Assembly (NCBI GenBank): GCA_034687125.1 | Contig: JAQGBZ010000228.1 | Span: 1 to 64,000 of the forward strand | Length of the DNA: 64,000 bases | Reading direction: 5' to 3' | Source: Neelides folsomi | Taxonomy: Eukaryota > Arthropoda > Collembola > Neelipleona > Neelidae | Shown here: positions 36,185 through 50,500 of the stretch, in pieces | Layout of the letters: each line of letters starts with the position of its first letter | Position numbering within the stretch: the first letter of the stretch is position 1 | Program-made: the position numbers and the translations under genes | The notes under the pieces: model-generated | Told to the model about the DNA's origin: nothing | Database searches by the model: none | Seen by the model: only the letters and a program-made list of their open reading frames with translations

Positions 36185-36268
36185 CTCTTCTGGGGAGTAC
36201 GAAGGCTCATAGGAAGGTCAGAGTTGAATGATTGAAGCGGGGGTCAAAGGCCGGATCAAGAGATGAGC
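36185..36268 (-). other. Candidate 5'-UTR exon of the LRR gene (84 bp)
   Basis: On the minus strand CTTTCTTTTTACACAG (strong acceptor) precedes 36268 and AGAAGAG|GTAATAAT (good donor) follows 36185. The 84 bases hold one ATG, at 36210-36208, in weak context (C at -3). No conserved peptide is visible. It lies upstream of, and on the same strand as, the start-codon exon, which has an acceptor but no local upstream exon. Seen: the splice signals. Inferred: that it belongs to this gene's leader. It could instead belong to another minus-strand transcript or be a decoy. Confidence 0.45.
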
Positions 36269-39200
36269 CTGTGTAAAAAGAAAGTGAAATGAGCGTGAGC
36301 TTCTTTCTTCATTTCTCTCCCACCATTTCTCACTCATCTAGATAAGCCTTTATTTATCAAGCTTCCATAAGCCCTCCTGTCGCATTTATTTAATTTCACC
36401 CTATTCACTCCCTTTTATCTCTCACAAGGGTGTCTTCGGTGACATGAACTTGATTTGATAACGAGCGGCCCAAGGCTCCTTCACTCCACATGAACAAGTT
36501 ATTAGAAGACTTCTTTCAATCCTCGGCCTTCCCCTGGGCCAAGGGAACTTCCAAGGAGTTCTTAAACACTTCCCATCACAGGCCGCTCCAGTTCTCAATG
36601 AACTGCCCCATTTGATTCATTGTCACTTGTGATGGATGAAGCCGGCAATTAAAACCGGTTTAACTGTGAGACTGAACATTGAACATATTTGCCCCTGCTG
36701 AGTCTCCCGAGCGCCTTATTTATAATTTCACAATCCTTGGTTCATCAATCCTCGGCTCTGTCGGCCTCCTCTCAGAGTCCTCTGAAATCCTCGTCCTTCT
36801 CACACTTGTAGAGACAAAATGGAGGAAGGGCTCTTTGAGACACTTGTCGTTTATAAGCCTGTCAAGTCAAAGGCCTCTTTTATATACACACGACCCCGAA
36901 CATCTTTCCCGAGGGAAAGAAGGCAGGGAGTTCTTTTGCATTGTGAAAAACAAAATATTCATCTCTGCTTCCCTTCGAACAAAGGCCGAGGAGAAACAAA
37001 GAGGTTTAAATTATTAGGTGCAGAGGAGATTTTAATGTTTGGCCATTATGGCTCCTGGAGAGAATCTAAAGAGAACATTGCACTTTGCATAAATGTCCAT
37101 CGCCCCTTATTCCTCATACATAATATTTCCTCATCGCAATTACAATAACATTTAATCATTTTTAACGATTCCTTAAGCTACTTTCAACTCCGCGTGAGCC
37201 GCGTGTAAATAATACTCAAACGTAAATACAAACAGTACACTCTTCAGCAAATCAGACTTTATGGGGAAATGCTAAGTATTTGGAAATTAAAATATTTTGA
37301 GTGGTCCGAAAAGATGGGAATTGAGGGAAATAAATAATATTTATGCTCATTTGCAAGAATCTGTTCAAAATGGGATTGCATTGTGAAGTGGTCTAATGGG
37401 GATGAGCATCATTTCTCGTCACATGCCCCAGGGGTGCATATTAATTAGAAAGTTAAAACTTCCTGGCGCGGAATGAAGGGCCATGGTAGTGAATCACATT
37501 ATCTGAGTAACAATGTAATGGATCGAGGGCCGGGAATGCGAACATGTACGCCACACGGAGCATGTGAATGATCCCATAATGAGAAAAGAGGGTTGACAAG
37601 TTTAAGCCCTCATAATCGTACACTAATGAAGAGCAGCTCTGGTTGTAAACAGTGGTAAAGGGCGTGCTGAGGGGTTTCCCCAACCAACAGCTCAATGAGA
37701 AGAGAGATCTTGTAAATATAATGACTCACATTATTGTCATCATGCTGTCGATATGGTCTGAATTTAAATTTAAAGGAAAAGAGGGTTTGTATTTTAATTA
37801 ACCCGCAGCAACATAGGTTTAATCGAAAAAGCTGCTAATTGGAGGAACAAACATTTGGATGAGGATTGAGTGTGTAATAATAATAATAACAGGGGCTTGG
37901 GTTCGAGTCGGGGCATTAATAAGAAACACATCATTTATTGCTCTTCTGGAACCGCAGGGAAGCTGTGAGATAAATACACACACTCGGAGCCTCACATTTA
38001 TCTGATTTACTCTCGGGAAAGTTGATGGGATGGATCCCTCTGGTTCCTTCAAAACGAGGAGCTCCATCATAATCCCTTTCTGCTCAAAATGAGGAAATGT
38101 ATGTGGATCGGAATGATCATGGGAGGTATAAGCTCCTCAAACAAGAAACGGAGATGGATGGATGGGAGAATGATTGGGAGAAATGGCTCAAGTGGAATTA
38201 TCCATTCCATCATTTCACATCCCTTCCTCCTCAACCTGAGCGTGGAGAAGTTGAAATGAGGAAATAAACCATAAACACCGCAGCTCCAAAGCCCGCCTCA
38301 ATTTATCCAAAAGAACATGAAAGATGGGTGGTTGATTTAGGAGCGGATCCCCAATTGGGACGAATATTTTCTCATGGCATTCCTCCTTCAAATGTCCGGA
38401 ACCCGTAGTTCTCCCAGACCCTCCAATTAATTTTCCACTCGGAGAAGATGGAATGCCAAGGAGAGGAACGAAGAGGAACATCTGTAAGGAAGCCTTATTA
38501 GAATGACGAGTTCCTTCCCCAACCATTCAAAAGAGTTGTAATTGAGTAATTGAACAAATCCGTAATAGGAGCTAGGAATGGCACGAACGAGATCAGAACT
38601 CATTTATCTCACATATGGCAGCCGCTCATTTCTCATCTTTGCTAGAGAAGATCTGGCAAAGAAGAACTAATTGGAATTTATTAGCATTTAAAACTTCAAC
38701 GTACAAGACAGCTTTGTTCCTCTCCTTCAAAAGACGTATAAAGGGCTAAAGGGATTTGAAACATTTGAAAACATTTACTCAAATTATAATACATTTGAAA
38801 ACATTTGCTTCCATTTGTACGGTAATTAGAAAACAAGGGCTTTAATCTTGTCTTTTGAAACTTTGCAAGTATTATTTGATCTCATGGGACATTTCCAACT
38901 TTGTCCCATTTTCATAACATTTTTCAAATCCATTTATGTTAATTTGAGCACCATGGCCTTCATTTTATAATATGGTTAAGATTCAAATCCCCTTCTTATT
39001 AAATGACTAATAGTTTTGGTGCGAACCTCCCTGGTATTTCTTGTCCCTCTTCATTCTCATTTGTCTAAGCCCCATTAAAAGTGAGAGTGGAGGAGAAGTG
39101 TAACTTATCGCCATCCACTCTCTTTGCCTAATGGGCCTCGGATTAAAAACAAAAACTTGGCATGGGAGTCAAACTAATATTTCTTCCTATGCCATGTTCA

Positions 39201-42200
39201 ACAAACATAAGGTTTTTTCCCGGGAGGACCTTGAAGTTTCAACTCGTAGTGAAGGTACTTTACACCCAAGAGATATTCGATAAGTGTATCAGTAGAACAG
39301 AATTTACAACATAAATTATAGAGAAAGATTAAAGAACTCCGAGACAGGTAAATCTATGCTAACAAGAGCAAGTAATAGTGGAAAAAAGTGTTGCTAGTTG
39401 AGTTCCAAGATTTACCGCCATGCTATTATCAATTTATCAATCCAATTGTGAGTCCAAATACCTTAAGAGTCTCAATGGGAAACTTTTCATGGAATTGACT
39501 TATCCATTTGAATTCCATTCAAAGAAAATACACACCTTTTTGTATCAATGTAAAGTACTTTACAAATTCTTACAATTCGAATAGTTTAATAGCTTTAAGG
39601 AAGATTGCTTCCTTAAATAAAATAAATTTAGAACAAAGATGCTTTACATACTTTTTTATAATGAAGTTTTCATTCAAAATTGATGTAAATATTTATGATT
39701 TTGATCGACTTTTACTACTTTTTTATAATTTTTGAAATAGAAACTTGAATTGTCATGTGTCGGAAACGTCATTTAAAATCTAATGTATTCACTTCCAGGA
39801 TTCCTGCTCAAGCATTCAAATAACATAGAATAATTTGATGGAATGGTAAAGCAGGTTGAAAAGAAGCTTAATGGTTTCGAACAATGTGGACCATTTGAAA
39901 AGAACAAGTCTTTTAAAAGAAACTTGAAGTTTAGAGAAGGGGAGTATTGGCGATTGAATGGGTGATTGGAGGGCGAGACACGTGCTCTTGATTTGTAAAT
40001 TGTTTGTCTTGGGTCGTATATTCGTATTTGGATGCATGGGGATGACGGGAAAGGTTGACAAATGCAGCATGGAATCCCTCCTGCATTTAATGGACCAATG
40101 TCAAGTACAAGGAGAATGCTGCTACAGTACTCCTCCAAGTTCTACAGCTTCCGGAAATCCCGTCTAATGCATCTCTTACGAATACTTATATTTTATATAT
40201 GCCCCTTCCGCTACCGCATTATTAAGGAGCATAGTTTCAAGAGAGTCCTGGACGATCCTTAATCTATAGAGGAATTCGCTGAGGGTGGATATGGAAGGGG
40301 AAGACCCGCAGACATCCGCATGTTGCAATGTATGGTCTCATTGTACCTATGCGTGTACGCGTTCATAGGACGTGTCGAGCAATCTTCCGTAGGTAAATTA
40401 TGCCTTCTCATAAAGAAGCCCTTCGCACAGACTCTCTCAATAAACTCTCTTCCCCTCCACCCTCTTCATGTTCTTCTTAAGCTCTTACATGGGCTCTAAA
40501 GTTCTAAAATAATCTTAAGGAGACATTATCATGGAGGGAATCGTACTTTAAATTTCAATCTCATTACCAAGCTGTCGCATGTCAGGAGCACGAGAAGGAA
40601 ACCCGGAGAACTGTCCCCAGAACCTTCTTTTCCCTATAATTTAATAAGGAGTTTGAGGAGGAGCGATAAAGAGCTCCCGTTCCTAAATTATAAATCCTCT
40701 AAAGAGGAATCTCATATTCATCTTCCCCCGACCCTGCCAATTTCAATGCTTTCGGACCATACGGGTCTTATAAAATAGTCAGGAGAGGATTCAAAAGACC
40801 CCTCCTCGGGGATCTGGAGGGGAAGAATAAATATGAGTGGAGGGGCTTTTTATTCCGTTATTAATAAAAGCCGAATCAAATATGCTTGAAACCTTCTCTG
40901 GCTTTTAAGTCCTTAAATGTGCAACTATAAGGGAGGGCGAGGTAAATTATGTAAAAGTTGAGACGTCGGATTTTTCCCCAAAGCGGATTACACCAATCCT
41001 CTCATTATTTCCTCTTTCTGGGTTTATAAACTTTGCTCCGACTCGGCGGGGAATAATGGGGGAAATGTATTGGGAGGGGATTAAGCGGAAAGGGTGGAAG
41101 GTGAGGGACAAAGATTAGAATTGAAAGGTGAACGAATTTCCCTTCAAGTGTTAAGACACCCAAGCCTCTCTTGAGGGAGACTAATGGAAGAAAAGGGGGA
41201 CGAAATTGTGATTTTAAATGATGGGGGCTCGAGGTCGAATTTCTCTCTTGAGAAAAGAGTGAGAGGAAGTAGGGTTGAAAAAAAGTTTTATTTCCCTGTC
41301 CTCTGCCTAAGCCCAACTCTTCCTCACTTCCTTGGGAAGAAAAGTGAGTTGGAGAGTTTAAAGGTATTACTTTAAAAGACTTTAGAGAAGAAAGTTCCTT
41401 ATCTCTTTTCATTCTCACGTTCAACTTTCAAACAGATAACCCTTTTCAAATAACCCATCAACTCCAAACTGTTTTTCCTATATAAGCTAATTAATTACAA
41501 GGTAAAAGTCAGAGCTCAATTTCACTATCCCCCTTTTTTCAGTAATTGAGAGCGGTGAGGGAATTTAAGTCATGTATTATTTTAACGGAACTTTAGCCGG
41601 CTGAGTAGTGGAGGAAGACAAAGGGTTTACCGCAGTATTCCACAACAGAACCTTTTTCATCCTCGGAATCCATCGGGGGTTTGAGGAAAAACTTTTCAAA
41701 CAATGGAGGAGAGGAGGGCGCAAAAAGAATTATGACTGCGGCTGAAGATTTCCAGACCAGAAATTTTCGGAACGGTTAGAAATCACATTCCAGAACCTAA
41801 AGTAAGAAGGAGCTGATCGCGGGAAGGAACAGGAGACCCTCGTGGTTCCAAATTCCAGAAATTGGGCCGAAACTCCCGGACTCCAAAAGTCCGAACCGGA
41901 GATATAAAAATTTATGATCCCATGAAGCCTTTCATTTTCAAATAATATTCTCTCGGCTAAATCATCTCAATAGGCCGAAACTGCGTTGACTCTTGACTTT
42001 TGAACAACGCCGCCCTATCACCTCTAACTACGTCTCTACAACCATATTTATCCATCAGGGATCTGAAGCTCGTAAAGAAATGAAAACTTTATAAGAGAGG
42101 TCATATATCAAAAGGAGATTAAGAAACTATTTCCTCATATCACAAATTGGTGGGTTTCATAATTGATACAACTCATCAGAGGAGGAGAGGATCTGTTGAA

Positions 42201-45200
42201 CTTCGACACATTTAGGTCGTAAAAACGTTGCGGAAGATAAGTTTTTTCAAGTTTAGATAACTCGCGAAAAAATCCCGGGAAAGCTCGGAAAATTTATAAT
42301 CCTACGCAAGTATTAGTCTTATTAGTGAGTAGTTAATCCAGGTTAATATGAAACGAAGGGTTGTAAATCAGAGAGCCAAAAAATTAATCAAGATGTCCCC
42401 CCCTTTCAACTTCCATTATTTTTTGGTGAGAGAATTAGGTTTTGAAGTAAAGAAGGAGATGTGTATTGAAGGTCTTGAAAAATTTAGCACCTTCCTCTAG
42501 TCAAAGCACATTTGGGGAAGGCAATCTTTCCAATGGTCCACAACCCACAAAGTTTTCTCTTCAACCGGTTCCCCTTCCTTCATCTCCCCCCTTAATGCTC
42601 AAATAACTTAAAGTTCGAACAGCTCAAAATTGCCAATTCTCTCACTTGACTCCGAGAGAATTACGTTCTCTGCATAATGTCTCTGACGGAGCCCGCCCGA
42701 TTCCAATGGAAATGTAGGAGGTTCATTAGCTACGAAAAATCGTCTTTTCACCTGTTTTGGCAAACCCATTACAATCTTCGAGGCCCATTCTCTCCAAACC
42801 AAGTTCTTGACTTGGGACCCACTCGTGCATTTGGTACTAAATTACCCAAACCTCAGCCAACTTTAGCTATATAATCCATTTGAGGATATCTATCTCATCT
42901 TGCCATTATATCTTTTATTTCATATATCAACTTACTTTACTACTTGAAAACATATGAATTCGAATCAAAGAAAAGGGTTCAAAACGAAGGTTCGAACTTT
43001 TGAGCCTGAATGAAGAATTTTAAATCAAAGAATAAAACCTCATCAATTGTGTTTCATTTTCATAAGAATTAGACTTGTTTGATTAATGGTTTATTGTTTG
43101 TTATCTAAAAGCAAATTGTCAATATGTAAAACATAGCATTAAGATTTCATTTTTTTAAATTTACAGAAGATAAGTTTGAGGATTTGGTTCCAAATGGTAT
43201 TTTTAGGCCTTAAATCCAAGGAGCTAAATGTGGTAATGGAGTCATTAGAGGATTAATGACCTGAAGGACGAGTCTTTATTCTCTTTTTACGAAGAAGCCT
43301 CCTTCTAATTTGAAGCCGGGAAATAAAAGAAGGCGGCGTGTTAATAGCTACAATTCTCAAGACCATTGAGGAGGCTTGGGGGTATGATCATTTGGAATTA
43401 ACTATAAAATGCATGAACCAGGCATGGTAGCCTTAAGATGGAACACATTAGACTCCATAGTTTGAGATAAAAGACATTCCGGCATAAAACTCGTGAGTTT
43501 TGGGTTCTCTAATTTCCCCTTTTTCTCCCATTGGGCCTCTCGGGAAATGTTCGTGGGTCGAAGGAGATGTGGAAGGGAAAAGGGGAGTCGGAAGGCCGCA
43601 AATTTATTGAATCCATTTTTCAGTTCTGGGAACTTATGAGAGCTTCTGTTATTTGTCTAAGGATGTTGAATGTGTGATGTTATTTTGAGGACGGAGGATT
43701 CTCCATCCTTCTCTAATGCACGGCCTCGTTTCGCGAAAGCTTTTGCTTTTCCCATTTGCCAAATGAACTCCCTTTCTCCTTTCTCTCCTTGATTCCCCCA
43801 TTAGGAAGTCTGAAAAGAAGCCTTTACGTCTTCTGCCCCTGATCATCCCCACGCGGTGCATAGAAGACTAGAGGAAGAAATGGACGAGAATCCCCGAGAT
43901 GAAATGGCGAACCTTCTGGATGGCTCCTTCAGTCCCCGATGAGGAAAAAATATACAATTCCGTGAAAATTTCAAATTTGGCCAATATTCCCACGCTCAAT
44001 GTAGAACTTTTATAATGTACATAGGATCTCTTAAGCATCTTTAATCGATCTTTCACCACACGGTACAAGTCCTTTATAATATTGTATTTATAATGGAACA
44101 CATAACGATTAAAAATATTTTATAATTTTAATATGTAATTATTTCAATTTGAATGATAAAGAAAAAAACTAATAATTAAAGGTTTATTTTTTAAGTTTGT
44201 TCTACTACATTAGAATTATGAATTAAAGAGTTGGATTTGCCCGGCTTGCCAAAATCTATTTTAGAAAATGTTTTGCAAAATGATGAAAAATGGTAAAGTG
44301 GAATTTTTTCCAAAAGATAGATTTGGAATGTTTATCTAGTTTATTTAATGGTGGGAAGTGGAAGTATAAAATGAAATGGAAAAGGTCTGTTGGCAGGTTC
44401 TAAAATTAAGAGTGACAATTGAGCCACCCTGTAAGGAAAAGGATCTCCATTTCCTTTCATTCACCCGGGTCTTTTTTAGCCTTTGTTGGTTTTATCCTCG
44501 CATGATTCATGCATATTTGCCGAGGAAGTAAAGTGAGAGATTATGTAACGAACATTTATTGTTTTTCCGAATGATAAATATTTGCAAATTCTTTTTAGAG
44601 TTGGGACATTGAAAGGAATCTTTCGGGTCGAAAGGGGATATCGAAAAACGACGAATCCTCCTCAATCCACACCCAGCCCTTGTCACCCGAGAAATTCAAT
44701 TTATGCATCCAACACTTCACATACATCCCATGTACATTTCCCTATCGTTTCTTTCCTTCGGATGACACGAAGAAGTCGGGAATTTGGAGGATATGAATGG
44801 ATCTTGTAATTTCACTTTCTCCTATGGGTGACATAAAATTATTAAGTATTGGCAATAAAGTCAGTGTCAAATTTGAAATGTACACGTTTCTTTCTCACAC
44901 ACTCGCTCTCAGAGCTTACATTATTTCAATAAGTACTCCGTTGGAATCCAAGTTGATATCACTCCATGTAAATCTTCAAATCTTTCATTTTTTATCAACG
45001 ATGCACAAAATATTTTATCTTTAAATTGATCTCCAGCTTTTTCATATTACCATTACAATTTACACTTATTTAGTGAGAGTTGAGACAAAATAGATCTTTT
45101 CATCTTATCAATGCATAAATCTTTGTATAATATGTAAGTACTGATCTAAAAGATCATATAAATGTGAATCTTGAAACTTGAAAATTATATGGCGAATAAA

Positions 45201-47527
45201 ATTTCTTGATAATAAATGGGTAATGTTTGTTATAATATTTGTAAAGCTTTTAGTTAAAGTTAAATTGAGAAACGAGCATTTCAAAATGATAAATATCAAC
45301 AGCGCCTACTAACGTTTATAATTTTAGATAAAATTATGCAATAAAATTTAATCGATTTGCATCTGAAATGTATCGAATGTCGTAAATCTAAAGAAATTAG
45401 AGAATTTTACGATTCTCTGAGGGGACAGCGGAATTTCTGAAACTTGTAGGTGGGATCTTTTATATTACAAGTTTTCCTCAAAGACGTTCCTCTGTCTCCT
45501 CGTGTTCTGGGTATTACAAGGAGGGGAAGCCGGGTAATTGCTTTCTTTTGACAGGGAGATTGCAAAGTATAAATCACGAGTGAAATATTCAAATTGTGAA
45601 AACAACCTGGGCGCTTGCTTACTCCCATTCCCTTGTTTTATGGCGACCCCGAGCTCCGCTTTTACCCTTCCACCAGATTCCCAAATGATCCCATTCCTTC
45701 TCCAATAGCACCACAATAAATAATGCTTATTAGAATGCTTCATTGAGGAAGGCTTTGAAAATCCCGCGTTCAAATTATATTCTAAAAAAACGTTTTTCTC
45801 TGGATCGACCAACCGGATAAGAAGATTATTTTAATAATAAAACATCACCCAAACGTGGGCCAAGAAAAAGAACAAGAGTAAATAGTCGAACTGTGAAGGA
45901 GCCGAAATGGTGAGATGGAAATGAGAAAACATGAATGCTAATTGGCAAATCCCGGTCATTTTCCTTTAATGTCCAGCATTAAGAGACCGTAAGGGAAATG
46001 CTAATAGATTCATTGCTCCCTTTAAAATTATATAGTTTGTAGTGGTGTAGTTCGCAGCCTCATTCCGACGGAAATGCCCGTGAGCTTCGTAGTTACATTA
46101 GTGAATTTTTGGGGAGATTTGGATTGAACCTATCTTTAGAACTTTACGGCTCCTCCGCCAATATTCCTCTCTTTTATGAGGCCCCACTCAAACCCTCGTG
46201 TAATTTCATTATTAAGAGCAGATGTATGAATATGTGTTGAGTAAACAATCTTTTAACGTCGCCCTTTGCTCCTCATCCGTGGAGAAGTTCCTTCGCTATG
46301 GGCCAGTAGTTTCCAGCATCTCAAGAGGATGAGAACAAAAACTGAGTCTCGTACATACAAGGAAGATATGCATAATGTGAACGAGTTACGTAACATGACA
46401 TTAAATGCCTGGCTCTACAACCCGACTATAAGTACGCACATTAGCATATGTTGTATCTATATTTATAACATAGGACCAAGATAGCAAGTATATCAGTCGG
46501 CAGTTAAAGGGGCTTATTTAGGGAATTTTATGATTCCTTTTGCAACTTCTGTCGAGTGTAACTTTGCAATTTCCCCCTTCCTACCCTTTGGCCTATGTAC
46601 ACTTCCTTGCGTTATGATAATAACGAATTCCTCAATTCCTGGACCTTCTTCCCTCATAAATGGTTGTTCGCCGTCTTATGAATTTCCATCCTTGTTCAAA
46701 TAAATTGATTGTTCAAAATATGCCCTCCCTCCCAATGCCCCTTTTTTAATCGACATTTGAGTTTATTGGAGAAGAACTTGTAGATAGCAGTTCGAGAGGA
46801 ATTTCAATTCAACTCTCAAGCGACAGACGCCTTTCCATCTCCGAGATGCTCGAAGGGCTCGAGAAATGGAATGAAAGTAAACGGAATGACGGGTGAAGTT
46901 GGGATGAGAAAGTCGGAGACTCTTATTGAATTCACTTTTAGACTTTTGATAACTCGGCTCTCTATATTTACTCATGTATTTATATAGACCAATTTTTCAT
47001 CGAGAATTTCTTTTCATATTAGGTCCCATATTGTACAACTATTTGCCAATCTTTCATCAGAATAATATCAATAATATGGAAGGAATTGTAGGTATGTAAT
47101 ATATTTTTTAACTAAATTGTATTTACAAATGCATGTACCAAATATATTTTATATTTATAATATAATCTACATTACTTATAGGGATGGGAAAACTGTATAA
47201 ATATTTTATCAAGCATTGTTAATCTATGAGAAATATTTCATTTCAGTTGAAGTTGAAATGAATAAAAGTTGAAGTAAAAGGTTTGAATTTATGATTTGAA
47301 CCAAAGTCATCAATTCATCAAATAAAGTTAACTTATCGTTGCAATTTTATACAAAGTTCAAATAAATGTAATAAAAATACTTCCCTGACATATCTTCAGA
47401 GTTTAATAAGAACTTACATATTTTACAGAATCTATTTATAAGTTTAATGACATTATTATACAAATGTTATTTAAACAAATAAACATAAATCCATATTATG
47501 GAATAGTTATAATTAATACATTCAAGA

Positions 47528-47562
47528 TTAGATCCAGATCTAATACAATTAAAATTGTATTA
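47528..47562. repeat. Two adjacent palindromes
   Basis: TTAGATC-CA-GATCTAA (47528-47543) overlaps by three bases with TAATACAATT-AA-AATTGTATTA (47541-47562). The arms are perfect. Located in an AT-rich block without other recognised structure. Confidence 0.55.
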
Positions 47563-50500
47563 AGTAGACAAATGAATGTTGTTAATAAGAAGCAACACAA
47601 GTTCATGGTGGATTACGAGATTATTTGTGTTTGAGAGCGCATTTGAGCTGAAGTATATTTTCCGCATGTTAACAGAATAAAGCCCCGTGTATAAAGTGAG
47701 AAGCTCATGGTGACTATTTCTCCGTTGTGAGTGATCCTTTGGATCTAAAAGGTATTTTATGTTCTAAGGACGCCGGAGGATTCGAAGGCAGCGAGATGTG
47801 AATTCACAGGGAGCGTCTCCCTTGACTTCTCCCTCAGAAGCTATCTCGGAGAGATATGTTGGTTATGGTGCAGAGGAGTTTGGAAAGATACGAGAAATTG
47901 TGAGAGTGATGCAGGAGGAGAAAGCATCTGGTCACACCCTGTGGAGCCGAACATCTTATACAGCTTGGATTCATCCGATCCAAAACGGAACGAGTTCCTA
48001 CGGCTCTCCCGCCACTGAATGAATTCAGCGGAATCGTGGAAGGAAAAAACTGCGGAAAGGCATAAAACCCAAAGGAATGGTTCTTGTGCAGAGTTAAACG
48101 GAATAAAACTACGGTCACCAGATAAACGGAATCTTATTTCCCCTTCTGCCCGTCGACTCCTCCGACTTCACGAGATTCTTTGTGGGTGCATTTGGGGGAA
48201 AAAATTAGACGGGATCTTTAAGTCTCTGGTGCACAATTTAATACCCCCTTTTACTCTTCACAAAAACCCTCGTCTTAATCAAAGACAGAAGGAATGAAAT
48301 TTTCATTACTTTGGCTAAAAGAACCCTTTTAAGTTCTTTAATCAACGTTTTCAAACGCTGTGATCATTTAAAGAGGTTCAAAAAGGAGAAACCAATTATT
48401 CAAACGTTTTTGCAGCACTATTTTAATTAGCTAAATCCTGTCGTATTTTTAAACGGGCCAGGTTTATATTTACAGAAATAAATTACACTACGTTTGTAGT
48501 AAAAATGTAAAGTGGAGTATTAAGTTATTAAGTTAATAAAATAAACCAAAAAGGTAGTTATTGGCCAAGTTAATCGGAAACTTTGTTTAGGAAATTTCCT
48601 AATATTACATAGTGTATTTTATAGAGAATCATTTAAAAAAGTTATTAAGCTTAATTGCAAATGTTTACAAAGTTTATGGGGAGAAAGTTCTAGCACAAGT
48701 TTACTTTCTGCAAATTGAAATCCGATAGACATTTTTGCAATAGCTAAAGATAATTGTATTTGTTCAACCCCAAGTTGATAATTTTTTGAACAATTCCCAT
48801 TCCGGTGAGAAAAATGGTCATATGGAAATTCGGCCCATCTTGTTTGTTTTACATCCTATAAAACACGAGCGAGGGCCTTAAGTTGGAAAGGTGAGTGTGA
48901 AGAGTTTTAGAATCCTATGAAATGAAATGAGAGGTTTTGTTGTTTCGGCCCGAGTTTTTCGTTCCGCAGCTGGTGCATGAGGAATTACCTCCGACCATTT
49001 ATCATTTCCCATCAAGTTTCTCTCCTGTAAGTGGAAGCGTAGGCAGAAGGCGTGAGGGCTTTTGGTTCGTTGGACTCCGACAAGATGAGTTTTCCCGGGC
49101 GCGTCTCACTCCCGGCCCACAACTGATCTGGAAAAGCTTGAGTCAATCTCCGGCTCACATTTTCCCGATCCCAATCCATAACCCAGAACATTAGTCGGGA
49201 TGAGGATAAGAGAAGGTCCGGGCCAAAAAGGTACCCGCATGCCATTGCCCGCCGGTTCCCAAGCGAAAAAACTTATCCTGGTCGCGGTGCCGGTTTATGA
49301 TAATAACTTTGAAAGTTCCGCTTGACTTTGTGGTCCGCGGAACGGATTTTAATTGGGCGTTCAAAGATGGATTGCTGGGCTCTAATTAAAATCAAATAAT
49401 GTATAAAATTTACTTTATGCTTTTAATATGTTACATAACATGGACATGGAACAAGAGAAAAATTTTTCAGGTCTATACTTGAAGTTGAAAGGAATTTTGA
49501 TGGATGGGAGGAATAAAAGCCATATTTGTATAAATGAACATAAATACTTAAATGGAAGTCCTTGGGTATATGAGTTGTTGAGCTAATTGGCCTCCCTCCT
49601 TTTCTATAAGTGGAAAATTCGAAATGAGATTATGATGATTAAAAGGAAAGTTTCATGTGGAAATGTCTGTCTACCTTTTGTATTAGATAAAGGTTTATTC
49701 AACACTTTTAAATTATTTACATAATCTCAAATTCACTTTCCTAATACAAAGCCCTATACTTACTCCAATTTCTCATTTTAGGGGACTTGAAATTGAAGAC
49801 TAAAACATTCCTTCTCGTTGGTCATCAACCACTCTTGGCAATTCGAGTCTCAGTTGTCTCAGAAGACTCAAAACACTCCCAGTTGAAGGCAAAAGTTAAT
49901 AGATGCGTGAATTTGAAACTCAAAGCAAGGGGAGGGAATGAAATGAAATGAAATGAGAATCTTGGAGTTGTGAGAAGATAAAAGGAAGGCATTATTTTAC
50001 CATCAAGGAACCAGAAACAGTTCAAATATAATTTGCAAAAAGGAAACAAATAGATTTTTCCTCCTCTTGGTGGGACCTGAGGAGAAGTTTCTCTGACAGG
50101 CTCAAGAGATCCACAAAGGGACTCCGACCCATTTGAAGATTATGAGATGAGACTTTATCTCTTCCCTATGATATTCTCAAGGGTTAACTCCCTGCCCATG
50201 TTGAGGCATACTGTTGTGTATTATATCACAATATATCATTTTATATCTTCTTACTTAGTAAATACACACACAGTACTTGTAGAGCTTCGGGAAATGTCTT
50301 GAGAAACTGAAAGTTCTGAGAAGGTTTAATTGAATTGTGAAACACTTTGTTTTTGTTAAAGAGGAAAATTACTTACTCCTCTACTTTCACTTTGTTTTCC
50401 ATCCCGAGCCGTCTTTCATCCTCGCGAATCCAATAACACTTACTACTTACATTGCTCCATATCCCCTCCCTATCCACACCCATGTAGGGAATGGAGAGCG

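Noticed and set aside
37896-37916. GGGTTCGAGTCGGGG, like a tRNA T-arm / pol III B box
   Set aside because: No D-arm, anticodon arm or acceptor stem can be drawn around it.
44421-44433. GCCACCCTGTA, similar to the tip of the MITE at 63044-63132
   Set aside because: The similarity is limited to the tip and no opposite end was seen within a few hundred bases.
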